Program-made: the position numbers and the translations under genes
Part shown: piece after piece, positions 1-8,374 of the stretch
Numbering within the stretch: position 1 is the first letter of the stretch
Layout of the letters: the number at the start of each line of letters is the position of its first letter
The notes under the pieces: model-generated
Databases searched by the model: none
Told to the model about the DNA's origin: nothing
Seen by the model: only the letters and a program-made list of their open reading frames with translations
From: Pseudarthrobacter sulfonivorans
GTDB lineage: Bacteria > Actinomycetota > Actinomycetes > Actinomycetales > Micrococcaceae
NCBI RefSeq assembly: GCF_014712225.1
Contig: NZ_JACXBW010000004.1
Coordinates: 248,001-312,000 of the forward strand
Length of the DNA stretch: 64,000 nucleotides
Direction: 5' to 3'

Positions 1-1214
1 GCGGCCTGACGGACATCCGCCAGCTCACCGCCGAGGTTGAGGTTCTGCCCCGCGTGCACGGCTCGGCTATCTTCGAGCGCGGCGAAACCCAGATCATGGG
101 CGTCACCACGCTGAACATGCTCAAGATGGAACAGCAGATCGACTCACTGTCACCCGTCACGCGCAAGCGCTACATGCACAACTACAACTTCCCGCCGTAC
201 TCCACCGGTGAGACCGGCCGCGTGGGTTCGCCCAAGCGCCGCGAAATCGGCCACGGTGCCCTGGCGGAGCGGGCACTCGTGCCCGTGCTGCCGTCCCGCG
301 AGGAATTCCCGTACGCCATCCGCCAGGTGTCTGAGGCTCTCAGCTCCAACGGTTCGACGTCGATGGGTTCAGTCTGCGCCTCCACGCTCTCCATGCTCAA
401 CGCTGGCGTGCCGCTGAAGGCAGCTGTTGCTGGTATCGCCATGGGCCTGGTCTCCGACCAGGTTGACGGCCAGACCCGCTACGCAGCCCTTACGGACATC
501 CTGGGCGCCGAAGATGCTTTCGGCGACATGGACTTCAAGGTTGCCGGTACGTCCGAGTTCGTCACGGCCATCCAGCTGGACACCAAGCTCGACGGCATTC
601 CCGCCTCCGTGCTGGCTGCAGCACTGAAGCAGGCCCGCGAAGCACGCCTGCACATCCTGGATGTCATCAACTCCGCAATCGACACCCCGGACGAGCTCTC
701 CGAGTTCGCGCCGCGCGTCATCGCGGTCAAGATCCCGGTTGACAAGATCGGCGAGGTCATTGGGCCCAAGGGCAAGATGATCAACCAGATCCAGGAAGAC
801 ACCGGCGCTGACATCTCCATCGAGGATGACGGCACGGTCTACATTGGCGCCACCAACGGTCCGTCTGCAGACGCAGCACGCTCCGCCATCAACGCCATTG
901 CCAACCCGCAGATTCCGGAAATCGGCGAGCGTTACCTGGGCACGGTCGTCAAGACCACCACCTTCGGTGCCTTCATTTCCCTGACCCCGGGCAAGGACGG
1001 CCTGCTGCACATCTCCGAGCTGCGCAAGCTGGCCAACGGCAAGCGCGTGGACAACGTTGATGACGTGGTTTCCGTCGGCCAGAAGATCCAGGTGGAAATC
1101 ACCAAGATCGATGACCGTGGCAAGCTGTCGCTGTCCCCCGTAGTGGCTGAAGAAGAAGGCGCCGGCGACAGCGTTGACGCTTCCGCTGCAGAGGGCGCTG
1201 CCGAAGCGGAGTAG
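1..1214 (+). CDS. pnp: Polyribonucleotide nucleotidyltransferase (PNPase), C-terminal part; gene starts before the window
   Basis: PNPase degrades RNA 3'-to-5' by phosphorolysis in the cytoplasm. The frame is open from base 3 and reads [12 protein letters not shown] then [11 protein letters not shown], the second RNase PH core. It continues through a KH domain around [16 protein letters not shown] (bases about 735–885) and an S1 domain (about 925–1140, [12 protein letters not shown] and GLLHISELR). It ends in a short acidic Ala/Glu tail. Roughly the N-terminal half of the ~740-residue protein is missing because the window begins inside the gene. It is followed by a strong terminator and then an M16 peptidase, the usual actinobacterial neighbour. 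Identification is secure from both RNA-binding domains and the core motifs. Confidence 0.97.
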   Translation, partial: GLTDIRQLTAEVEVLPRVHGSAIFERGETQIMGVTTLNMLKMEQQIDSLSPVTRKRYMHNYNFPPYSTGETGRVGSPKRREIGHGALAERALVPVLPSREEFPYAIRQVSEALSSNGSTSMGSVCASTLSMLNAGVPLKAAVAGIAMGLVSDQVDGQTRYAALTDILGAEDAFGDMDFKVAGTSEFVTAIQLDTKLDGIPASVLAAALKQAREARLHILDVINSAIDTPDELSEFAPRVIAVKIPVDKIGEVIGPKGKMINQIQEDTGADISIEDDGTVYIGATNGPSADAARSAINAIANPQIPEIGERYLGTVVKTTTFGAFISLTPGKDGLLHISELRKLANGKRVDNVDDVVSVGQKIQVEITKIDDRGKLSLSPVVAEEEGAGDSVDASAAEGAAEAE

Positions 1215-1257
1215 TCCACTGACGCGGAGGAACATCCTCCTGCATCACAGCATGAAT

Positions 1258-1292
1258 CGGCGGGGCCGGTGGATGATCCACCGGCCCCGCCG
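1258..1292 (+). terminator. Terminator-type hairpin after pnp
   Basis: A perfect 16-bp GC-rich stem (arms 1258–1273 and 1277–1292) closes on a 3-nt loop. It lacks a long T-run, as is common for actinobacterial terminators. It lies 43 nt after the pnp stop codon and before the peptidase start, so it separates the two transcripts. Confidence 0.85.
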
Positions 1293-1340
1293 CTGTTACG
1301 ATGGCAGCCAGATCCGGCTGCCGCTCCTGAAAGGCTTCAA

Positions 1341-2684
1341 TTGACTGTTGTACCTCTGCCGCTTGAGCAGAACCAGCCCGGCGATACCCTGGTCCACGGC
1401 TCCGACGGCGGCTCCGTGGTCCGGCGTTCAGTGCTGCCCGGTGGCGTGCGGGTGCTCACCGAGGCGATGCCGGGCCAGCGCTCGGCAACCATCGGGTTCT
1501 GGGTAGGGGTAGGCTCGCGCGACGAGGCCCCGGGCCAGCACGGCTCCACGCATTTCCTGGAGCACCTCCTGTTCAAGGGGACCAAGCGCCGCACGGCCCT
1601 GGAAATCGCCTCGGCTTTCGATGAGGTGGGCGGCGAGTCCAATGCGGCCACGGCCAAGGAGAGCACCTGCTACTTTGCCCGGGTGCTGGACACGGATCTG
1701 CCCATGGCCATTGACGTCATTGCGGACATGATCACTGGTGCCGTCCTGGACCCGGCCGAAATGGAGCAGGAGCGCGACGTCATCCTGGAAGAAATCGCCA
1801 TGGACAGCGACGATCCTACAGACGTGGCACACGAAAACTTTGTCGCGGCCGTGCTGGGCACGCACCCGCTGGGCCGGCCCATCGGAGGCACCCCGGCGGC
1901 TATCCGAGCGGTCGCGCGGGACTCCGTCTGGGATCACTACCGGCGCTACTACCGCCCGGACGAGCTGGTTATCACCGCCGCCGGAGGCCTGGAGCACGAC
2001 GTCGTCTGCAGCCTTGTGGTGGATGCCCTGCACTCTGCCGGTTGGTCACTTGAGTCCGACGCCGCCCCTGTTGACCGCCGCTCCACCGTGCGTGCCGAGA
2101 TCGTCGGCACTGCCGGCCTGCACGTGGTCAAGCGTGCGGTGGAGCAGGCCAACATCATCATGGGCTGCCCCACGATCGTGGCCACGGATGACCGCCGTTA
2201 TGTCATGAGTGTCCTCAACGCCGTCCTGGGCGGCGGGATGTCCTCGCGGCTGTTCCAGGAAATCCGCGAGAAGCGTGGCCTCGTGTACTCCACCTACTCG
2301 TTTGCTTCTTCCTACGCCGATGCCGGCTACTTCGGGATGTACGCCGGGTGTACGCCGTCCAAAGTACGCCAGGTGCTGGACCTGCTCGGGCGGGAGCTGG
2401 ACAAGCTCGCCGAAGGCGGGATCTCCGATGACGAGCTCCGCAAAGCCGTGGGGCAACTCTGCGGCGGTATTGTCCTGGCCCTTGAGGACACTGGTTCCAG
2501 GATGTCGCGCCTGGGCCGGGCCGAGCTAGTCTCGGGCGAATACCAGGACATCGACGAAACGTTGCGGCTCATCAAGTCGGTCACAGTCCAGGAGGTCCAG
2601 GACCTTGCCCGCGAATTGGCTGCCGCGCCACGGACCGTCACGGTGGTGGGTCCGTTCGAGGAGTCTGAGACGTTCGGCCTCTGA
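1341..2684 (+). CDS. M16 family zinc metallopeptidase (processing-peptidase-like)
   Basis: A 447-residue pitrilysin-family protease, related to mitochondrial processing peptidase beta and bacterial PqqL/YmxG proteins. It carries the inverted zinc motif HFLEH (H71, E74, H75) with a downstream glutamate near residues 150–151, the expected HxxEH-x75-E spacing. The second half is the inactive M16 lobe (GGGMSSRLFQEIREKRGL). I chose TTG at 1341 because it has GAAAGG at 1329–1334, whereas the longer frame would begin inside the terminator hairpin. A likely -10, TACGAT at 1296–1301, sits between hairpin and start. The natural substrate is unknown; the pnp–M16 order is widely conserved in Actinobacteria. 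Confidence 0.93.
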   Translation: MTVVPLPLEQNQPGDTLVHGSDGGSVVRRSVLPGGVRVLTEAMPGQRSATIGFWVGVGSRDEAPGQHGSTHFLEHLLFKGTKRRTALEIASAFDEVGGESNAATAKESTCYFARVLDTDLPMAIDVIADMITGAVLDPAEMEQERDVILEEIAMDSDDPTDVAHENFVAAVLGTHPLGRPIGGTPAAIRAVARDSVWDHYRRYYRPDELVITAAGGLEHDVVCSLVVDALHSAGWSLESDAAPVDRRSTVRAEIVGTAGLHVVKRAVEQANIIMGCPTIVATDDRRYVMSVLNAVLGGGMSSRLFQEIREKRGLVYSTYSFASSYADAGYFGMYAGCTPSKVRQVLDLLGRELDKLAEGGISDDELRKAVGQLCGGIVLALEDTGSRMSRLGRAELVSGEYQDIDETLRLIKSVTVQEVQDLARELAAAPRTVTVVGPFEESETFGL

Positions 2685-2792
2685 CGGGCGTCTTCCCGGG
2701 GCCGGGTCTCCCCGTCCCGGGTCATCGAGCCTAGAATCTCATCGTCCCGGATCGCCCTGTCGAGGACCTTGCTGTCCGGCGATAATGAAGCC

Positions 2793-3254
2793 ATGAACCC
2801 TTCGCAGCCTGGCACCGTGCACGCCGTGCTGGAAGACTTCCTGGGGCATTGGCGCGGAACCACACGCCTTGCACCGTCAGCGTGGGGGCCTGCACGCTCA
2901 GCCGCGGCGGAAATCAGCTTCACCCGGGCGGCCGGAGGGTTCGCCGTCGTACAGAGCTACCGGCACACTGAAGCAAACGGCACTCATTTCGACGGCCACG
3001 GTGTGTTCACTGTCGACCCCGACCACCACGATGTCCTCTGGTATTACGTCGACAGCACGGGCCTGCCCCCCGGAACACCGCTCCGCTGCACATGGGTGGA
3101 TGCGGTCCTGCGGGTGGAGCGTCACAGTGACAGGGGGACCGCACGCCACACGTTCCAGGTTGCCGACGGCGTACTGACCTACTCCGCCGAGCTGCGCCTC
3201 GGCGAGGGCCAGAACTTTGTCCCGTTCATGACCTCCGAGTGCCGCCGCGCGTAA
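2793..3254 (+). CDS. DUF1579-like small beta-barrel protein
   Basis: A 153-residue soluble protein with the pattern of DUF1579/lipocalin-like proteins: an N-terminal FLGHWRGTTRL, then alternating short strands (VVQSYRH, GHGVFTVDP, VLWYYVDS). No signal peptide or membrane segment is seen. The function is not known; members are thought to bind small ligands. ATG 2793 was chosen because the upstream in-frame start would add only eight residues and because GATAAT (2781–2786) lies 6 nt before it, a possible leaderless -10. It stands alone between the M16 peptidase and a noncoding repeat tract. Confidence 0.6.
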   Translation: MNPSQPGTVHAVLEDFLGHWRGTTRLAPSAWGPARSAAAEISFTRAAGGFAVVQSYRHTEANGTHFDGHGVFTVDPDHHDVLWYYVDSTGLPPGTPLRCTWVDAVLRVERHSDRGTARHTFQVADGVLTYSAELRLGEGQNFVPFMTSECRRA

Positions 3255-3555
3255 GCAGTCCGGCGGGTTTCCCCGGCTAATGTCACGCTATGCCAGCCTC
3301 TGGACCGGTGCGCGGCACTGAGATTTCAGTCATTGGTCCTCAGGGAGGCGATTTCGCCGAACCTCGCCATCCACGGAACCTCGCCATCCACGGAACCTCG
3401 CCATCCACGGAACCTCGCCATCCACGGAACCTCGCCATCCACGGAACCTCGCCATCCACGGAACCTCGCCATCCACGGAACCTCGTCATCCACGGAACCT
3501 CGTCATCCACCGGACTCAGTCGTCCACCGGTGGCGCCGTCAGGGAATGTGAGCCG
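3255..3555. other. Noncoding stretch between convergent genes
   Basis: About 300 bases between the DUF1579-like gene and the 3' end of the HNH gene. Half of it is a 17-bp tandem repeat (3361–3514). Apparent reading frames here are periodic translations of that repeat and are not believed. No promoter or RNA gene was recognised. Confidence 0.6.
3361..3514. repeat. 17-bp tandem repeat, nine copies
   Basis: Unit ACCTCGCCATCCACGGA. Seven head-to-tail copies are identical, and the last two change CGCCAT to CGTCAT; the final copy has one extra C. The unit length is not a multiple of three and the tract is intergenic, so it is not coding. It is a candidate variable-number locus. Confidence 0.95.
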
Positions 3556-5094
3556 TCAGGCACGTGATCCTTCAGGCACCCGGGGACGGTGGTTAGGCGG
3601 GCGTGCATCATCCGCCTCGATGCCATTGATCGCGCCACTGTCACTGAGCGCATCACTGTCACTGAGCGCATCACGGTCGCTGGGCGCATCACTGTCACTG
3701 AGCGCATCAGTGCCGTTGAGCGCATCACTGTCACTGAGCGCATCAGTGCCGTTGATACTGACTCCGCCTGGCCAATGGGGTGGTTCCCAGTCGGGGTGTT
3801 CGCTTCGGTAGTGGCGGCCGGTGGGTGAGATCCAGCCGGGTGGTTCGGTTTTGGTGGCTTCGGTGGGTTTCCAGGGTGTGGTGTGTTTGAGTCGGTGGTG
3901 TTTGGGGCAGGGTTGGCCGAGGTTGGAGATTCCGGTGGTTCCGCCGTGGTGCCAGGCGAGGAGGTGGTCGGCTTCGTTGTCCAGGGACTGGTTGGAACAG
4001 CCCGGGAAGGGGCATTTGCCGTCCCGCATCCGAAGCCATTGGCGCAGGGCGGTGGGGATCCGGTAGCTGTCCCGGCCGATTTCCAGGGGTGCTCCGTTGC
4101 GGGGGTCGGTCAGGACGCGGTGGAAGGATGCGGCGCCGTCGGCGACGAGGGTGCGGGCCATGGACGGCGGGATGGGCCCGTACCCGTCCAGGGTGGCGGG
4201 TTCTTCGGTCAGGCCCATGAGCGCGAACACCGGCACGGTGACGAGGACTTGGGCTTTCGGTGAGGGGATCAGGTCAGCACTCCCGCCGAGGAGCCAGGCT
4301 GCGGCGGTGTCGGCGCGGAGTTGGGTGAGGGTCCTGGTCTCGGTGGGGCCTTGGAGGGCCCGGGCGGCGGTGGTGGCGCGGTCCCAGATCCCGGTGGCCT
4401 GATCGGCCGGGAGGTAGGTCGAAATCCAGGCCATGCCGTCCCGGTCCGGGGAGTACTCGACGCGCCGGTCCGCGGCGGAGCGGGTGTGGCGTTTTTCGAT
4501 GCTCTCGGGGTGGTGGCGTTCGCGCCAGGTGCGCGCTTTGGCGCGGAACCGGGACGGGATCATTTCCCCGGCGGCGCCCCGGGCCGGGTTGGGGGCGGCG
4601 GGGTCCAGGAAGTGGGCTTCCAGGGCTGCCGCGCCGGCCGGTTCGAGGTTGAGGGTTTCGTCCACCATGATCCGGGCGTGCTGCCACGAAATCGCACCTG
4701 CTTCCAGAGCGGCCAGGGTCAGCGGCAGAGCAGTACGTAAGCGGTGTGCTTCGCCCAGCAGCGCGCTGCCGGTACGTTCGCTCACGGTCAGGGCGCAGGC
4801 GACCTCGGCCACGATGCTCATCTCCTGACCGGTGTGGTCCTCCGGCGACACAGGAGGTTCCAACAAGGCCTCCGCTGCGCCGACGTACCCGCCAGCCAGA
4901 TGGATTCGCACGGCGGCCACTTGGGCATCAATCCGGCTGGTCTGAGCTAGCCCGTCCAGGAAATCATCCGCTGACAGCCGCAGCGGATCCGCATTACCGG
5001 AGCCGAGCGATTCTTCAGCCCGCAATGAGGCAACCAGCGCGGCGGCAGAGGCCGCTAGAGCCTCTGCCGCCTTCACCGCCGCTCTGCGTTCCAT
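3556..5094 (-). CDS. DUF222 / HNH endonuclease domain protein with C-terminal peptide repeats
   Basis: A 512-residue protein of the actinobacterial 13E12/DUF222-HNH family. DUF222 spans roughly residues 25–330. The HNH nuclease follows around residues 355–405, with CPFPGC, the histidine pair in EADHLLAWHHGG and CPKHHRLKH; the two cysteine pairs probably bind a structural zinc. The family resembles mobile or repeat-associated nucleases, but no role is assigned here. The last ~60 residues are repeats of ALSDSD/ALNGTD type encoded by an 18-bp tandem repeat. No LexA box is seen upstream, unlike the short gene at 14005. The start ATG 5094 is the first in frame and gives a normal family length. Confidence 0.88.
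   Translation of the reverse strand: MERRAAVKAAEALAASAAALVASLRAEESLGSGNADPLRLSADDFLDGLAQTSRIDAQVAAVRIHLAGGYVGAAEALLEPPVSPEDHTGQEMSIVAEVACALTVSERTGSALLGEAHRLRTALPLTLAALEAGAISWQHARIMVDETLNLEPAGAAALEAHFLDPAAPNPARGAAGEMIPSRFRAKARTWRERHHPESIEKRHTRSAADRRVEYSPDRDGMAWISTYLPADQATGIWDRATTAARALQGPTETRTLTQLRADTAAAWLLGGSADLIPSPKAQVLVTVPVFALMGLTEEPATLDGYGPIPPSMARTLVADGAASFHRVLTDPRNGAPLEIGRDSYRIPTALRQWLRMRDGKCPFPGCSNQSLDNEADHLLAWHHGGTTGISNLGQPCPKHHRLKHTTPWKPTEATKTEPPGWISPTGRHYRSEHPDWEPPHWPGGVSINGTDALSDSDALNGTDALSDSDAPSDRDALSDSDALSDSGAINGIEADDARPPNHRPRVPEGSRA
3636..3761. repeat. 18-bp in-frame tandem repeat inside the HNH gene
   Basis: Six units of CACTGTCACTGAGCGCAT or close variants, plus one decayed unit, lie in a row. 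On the minus strand each unit encodes a hexapeptide such as DALSDS or DALNGT. Because 18 is a multiple of three, copy-number change would keep the reading frame. Confidence 0.92.
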
Positions 5095-5167
5095 ACCTCA
5101 AGCATCACAGAGGGGTCCGACAAAAACCGCGGAGCTAAGCGGCTATGTGGATAACCTGAAAAATCGA

Positions 5168-5434
5168 TTAACCTCCGGCGAAGGGCGGCAATACGTCAAC
5201 TACGTCGCCCGGATTTAGCACAGTGGCGCGGTCCCGCACGGCCACCTCGTTGAGGAGGAAACTGCTCCGGGAGAGGATGCGCTGAAGGGGAGGGGTGCCG
5301 TCCGGCGGAGCAGCACGGTCCATTGCCAGGACTGCCTGCAGCAGGTCGGCCACGGTGGAACCGGAGGGAAGGTCGTAGGCTTCCTCTTCCACGCCGGCGG
5401 CGGCGCGTGCGGCAGCGAAGTATCGTACGTTCAA
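5168..5434 (-). CDS. moaD: MoaD-family sulfur carrier, molybdopterin synthase small subunit
   Basis: An 88-residue ubiquitin-like protein starting LNVRYFAAARAAAG and ending PPFAGG. The terminal Gly-Gly is the site that is adenylated and thiocarboxylated before sulfur transfer to precursor Z with MoaE (encoded at 10725). The start is taken as TTG 5434, which has GGAGG embedded in the end of moaA nine bases upstream; this matches family length, whereas the longer frame would run backward through moaA. It lies 5 bp after the moaA stop in the same transcript. Confidence 0.9.
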   Translation of the reverse strand: MNVRYFAAARAAAGVEEEAYDLPSGSTVADLLQAVLAMDRAAPPDGTPPLQRILSRSSFLLNEVAVRDRATVLNPGDVVDVLPPFAGG

Positions 5435-5439
5435 GAAAT

Positions 5440-6600
5440 TCAGCCTCCGATGGCGCTCATGCTGCGGTCCGGCTGGACGAAGTCCGCGGCGCCAAGACCC
5501 GTGTGGTCCATTCCGTGCGCCTTGGGCTTGACCCACATGGCGTCCTGCCAGCGTTCGGCCAAGGCTTCATCGCTGGCCCCTTGGCGGAGAAGGCCCAGCA
5601 GATCAAACTCCTCCCGCGAGAACAAGCAGCTCATGATCTTGCCCTCGGCCGTTATCCGCGTGCGCCGACAATCCGCGCAGAATGGCTCGGTGACTGAGGC
5701 GATGATCCCCACGGTACCCAGCACCGGCCCCGCAGCGCCCAGCGCAGACCCGGACGAGCCGAGCGCAGACCCGGAGGTACCCACAGACCCGGCCACCCGC
5801 CGTCGTACTTCAAAGCGTTCTGCCGGGGCGCCGTCGCGGGCGCGAGGGTCCGGGCTCAGGACATAGTCCACAGAAAGCAGCGAACGGATTTCGGCCGCCG
5901 TGATCATGTTCCGGCGCGTCCAGCCATGGTCGGCGTCCAGCGGCATCTGCTCGATGAACCGCAGCTCGTAGCCACGGTCCAACGCCCAGGCGAGCAGCGA
6001 GGGCGATTCGGCGTCATTGATGCCGCGCATCAGCACAGCGTTGAGTTTGACGGGGCCCAGCCCGGCCGCCCAGGCGGCGTCGACCCCGGCGAGCACGCGG
6101 TCCAGGAACGGGCGACGGGTGAGCTTGGTGAACGTCTCTTCGTGCAGCGAATCCAGGGAAACATTGATGCGGGTCAGGCCGGCAGCCTTGAGTGCGGCGG
6201 CCTTTTTGTCCAGCCCAACCCCGTTGGTGGTCATGGAGATCGGCAGCTCGGGATGATTGCTGCGGAGCGCAGCGATGATGTCCACCAGGTCGGCTCTCAC
6301 CAAGGGCTCGCCGCCCGTCAGGCGAAGTTCCCGCACACCCAGCAGTTCCACGCCGATGCGGACAATCCGTACGATTTCGTCCGCAGTCATCACTGCCTGC
6401 TTGGCGAGCCACTCAAGCCCTTCGGCAGGCATGCAGTAAGTGCAACGCAGATTGCACTTGTCCGTCAGGGAGAGCCGCATGTCGGTGGCGCGGCGGCCAA
6501 ACCGGTCGGCCAGCCCCGCCGGCGCGTCCGCCGGCCGGGCAGGCGGCAGGCCGGGACCAGCACCGTCCCGGGGTTGCGGCATGCCTAGCTGAACGCTCAT
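5440..6600 (-). CDS. moaA: GTP 3',8-cyclase (radical SAM), first step of molybdenum cofactor synthesis
   Basis: MoaA converts GTP to 3',8-cyclo-GTP. The radical-SAM cluster is CNLRCTYC (C49, C53, C56); the second 4Fe-4S cluster is C308, C311 and C325 (CADCRRTRIT…MSC). The protein ends in Gly-Gly (MSAIGG), as functional MoaA proteins do. At 386 residues it is longer than usual because of an N-terminal Pro/Ala extension and a Gly/Ser/Ala-rich insertion at about residues 270–295. That insertion falls between the RFEVRRR strand and the GIIASVTEPFC segment, just before the second cluster. Transcribed with moaD and divergent from the molybdoenzyme operon. Confidence 0.95.
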   Translation of the reverse strand: MSVQLGMPQPRDGAGPGLPPARPADAPAGLADRFGRRATDMRLSLTDKCNLRCTYCMPAEGLEWLAKQAVMTADEIVRIVRIGVELLGVRELRLTGGEPLVRADLVDIIAALRSNHPELPISMTTNGVGLDKKAAALKAAGLTRINVSLDSLHEETFTKLTRRPFLDRVLAGVDAAWAAGLGPVKLNAVLMRGINDAESPSLLAWALDRGYELRFIEQMPLDADHGWTRRNMITAAEIRSLLSVDYVLSPDPRARDGAPAERFEVRRRVAGSVGTSGSALGSSGSALGAAGPVLGTVGIIASVTEPFCADCRRTRITAEGKIMSCLFSREEFDLLGLLRQGASDEALAERWQDAMWVKPKAHGMDHTGLGAADFVQPDRSMSAIGG

Positions 6601-6745
6601 GGATTCAGGCTACGCCACGTTTGCCCCGGGCATCGCGCCCGTGACGCGCAGCAGCCCGTGACACGCAGTATCGGACACAACATCCGGCAACCCACCTTCC
6701 CGCGGATAAGCGGCCGAAGCCGGTGCCGCCAGCCTGCGGCGAGCC

Positions 6746-6751
6746 TATGCT
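6746..6751 (+). promoter_or_regulatory. -10 element for a leaderless molybdoenzyme transcript
   Basis: TATGCT lies 6 nt before GTG 6758. The GGAGG between them is too close (1 nt) to act as a normal ribosome-binding site, so a leaderless mRNA is the better reading. Confidence 0.55.
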
Positions 6752-6757
6752 GGAGGT

Positions 6758-8374
6758 GTGAACAGGTCCCAGCGCGTGGAGGAAACCGCCGACGACGGCG
6801 CGAGCTCCGGAATGCGGCCAGCAACCTCGCGTGCCGCTCACGGCAGCCGCCGCTGGGCCGCTGCGTCGGGGATGGTTTCCGCGGTCGCGGCCGTGGTGGC
6901 CGGAGAGCTGCTCGCCGGACTGCTGAGCCCCTCCCTGTCACCGCTGACGGCCGTGGGCGGGGCCTTGATCGACGCTCTTCCGCCCGGCGTGAAGGAGTGG
7001 GCCGTCAGCCTGTTCGGCACCGCAGACAAGGCAGTATTCGTTACCGGCATGCTGATCGTCATCGCGGCCGTTGGGGGTCTCGCCGGAATCCTGGAACAGC
7101 GGAGACGCTTTGCCGGCGCGGCCGTGATTGCCGTTTTTGGGCTCGTGGGGCTCGCCGCCGTCCTGACCCGCGCCCAGATGACTCCGGGCGCCGTTCCGGT
7201 GCCGCTGGCCGCAGCGGTTGCCGGCGCGCTCCTGTTGCGGTTCCTGATCCGCCGGCTGAGGGAAAACACTCCAGCCGCGCCGGCCCCAGAGGGAAAACGC
7301 GGTACTGGGCGGCGCACGTTCCTACAGGTCCTGGCAACGAGTGCCGCGGTGACGGCTGTGGGCGGGATCATTGCCGGAGTCTGGCGGGGCGCGGCCGCGG
7401 GCATCAGCACCGCCCGCGAAAAGCTGAGGCTGCCCGCCGCGGCTTCTGAGGCACCTGCGATTCCGGCGGGCGCAGAAGTAAGCCTGGACGGCATGCAGCC
7501 GCTGGTCACGCCGAAGAGGGATTTCTACCGGATCGACACGGCCCTGATCGTCCCGGTCATCGACCCCGATACCTGGACACTCCGGGTGACGGGGATGGTG
7601 GAGCAGGAGATCGAACTTAACCTGGCCGACCTGCTGGCCAAGCCGCTCATCGAACGCCACGTCACCATCGCCTGCGTGTCCAACGAAGTGGGCGGTGACC
7701 TGATTGGCAATGCGCGCTGGCTTGGGTGGCCGGTGCGGGAGTTGCTCGCCTTGGTGCGCCCGCAGGCCGGTGCAGACATGGTGCTGTCGCGAAGCTCCGA
7801 CGGCTGGACCGCAGGCACACCGCTGGAGGTCCTCACCGATACCAGGGACGCCATTTTGGCCGTGGGAATGAACGGCGAACCGCTGCCGCTTGAACACGGC
7901 TTTCCCGTCCGGATGATTGTGCCCGGCCTCTACGGCTACGTTTCCGCCACCAAGTGGCTGACCGAGCTCCGCCTCACCAAATTCGCCGACGACGAAGGCT
8001 ACTGGACGCCACGAGGCTGGTCCGAGCGCGGTCCCATCAAGACGGCGTCCCGGATCGATGTCCCGCGTACGGGCAGGCGCGTCGGCGCCGGCACCGTGAA
8101 GTTCGGCGGAGTGGCCTGGTCCCAGCACACCGGCATCGGCAAGGTGGAGCTGCGGGTCAACCGCGGTCCGTGGCAGCAGGCTGACCTGGCGCCCGGGATC
8201 TCGCGGGACACGTGGTACCAGTGGCAGCTGGGCATCGAGCTGACGCCGGGCCAATACGAAGTGCAGGTCCGCGCCACAGACCTCAGCGGCAAACCGCAGG
8301 CTGAGGAACGCCGGCCCGTTGCGCCGGACGGAGCCACGGGCTTCCACACCATTAGAGTGGACGTGAATCCATGA
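6758..8374 (+). CDS. Membrane-anchored sulfite-oxidase-type molybdopterin oxidoreductase
   Basis: A 538-residue protein. Four to five hydrophobic segments fill residues 35–210; the last follows RRTFLQ (185–190), which resembles a twin-arginine motif. The molybdopterin domain runs from about 250 to 415 and contains the Mo-ligand cysteine C306 in TIACVSNEVGG. A Mo-co dimerisation domain follows (about 430–530). Mo-cofactor synthesis genes follow directly, and moeA overlaps by 4 bp, so cofactor and enzyme are co-produced. The catalytic domain probably faces outside. The substrate cannot be read from the sequence; sulfite or another S- or N-oxide is possible. Confidence 0.9.
   Translation: MNRSQRVEETADDGASSGMRPATSRAAHGSRRWAAASGMVSAVAAVVAGELLAGLLSPSLSPLTAVGGALIDALPPGVKEWAVSLFGTADKAVFVTGMLIVIAAVGGLAGILEQRRRFAGAAVIAVFGLVGLAAVLTRAQMTPGAVPVPLAAAVAGALLLRFLIRRLRENTPAAPAPEGKRGTGRRTFLQVLATSAAVTAVGGIIAGVWRGAAAGISTAREKLRLPAAASEAPAIPAGAEVSLDGMQPLVTPKRDFYRIDTALIVPVIDPDTWTLRVTGMVEQEIELNLADLLAKPLIERHVTIACVSNEVGGDLIGNARWLGWPVRELLALVRPQAGADMVLSRSSDGWTAGTPLEVLTDTRDAILAVGMNGEPLPLEHGFPVRMIVPGLYGYVSATKWLTELRLTKFADDEGYWTPRGWSERGPIKTASRIDVPRTGRRVGAGTVKFGGVAWSQHTGIGKVELRVNRGPWQQADLAPGISRDTWYQWQLGIELTPGQYEVQVRATDLSGKPQAEERRPVAPDGATGFHTIRVDVNP

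Noticed and set aside
369..1235. Long antisense frames opposite pnp, rnj, ftsK, pheT and others
   Set aside because: These are GC-rich shadows of conserved genes; the sense strands carry complete family motifs.
3361..3514. Possible CRISPR array
   Set aside because: The 17-bp units are directly adjacent with no spacers, and no cas gene is nearby.
3290..3811. A 173-residue plus-strand reading frame across the repeats
   Set aside because: It is a periodic translation of the 17-bp and 18-bp repeats and overlaps the HNH gene on the other strand.
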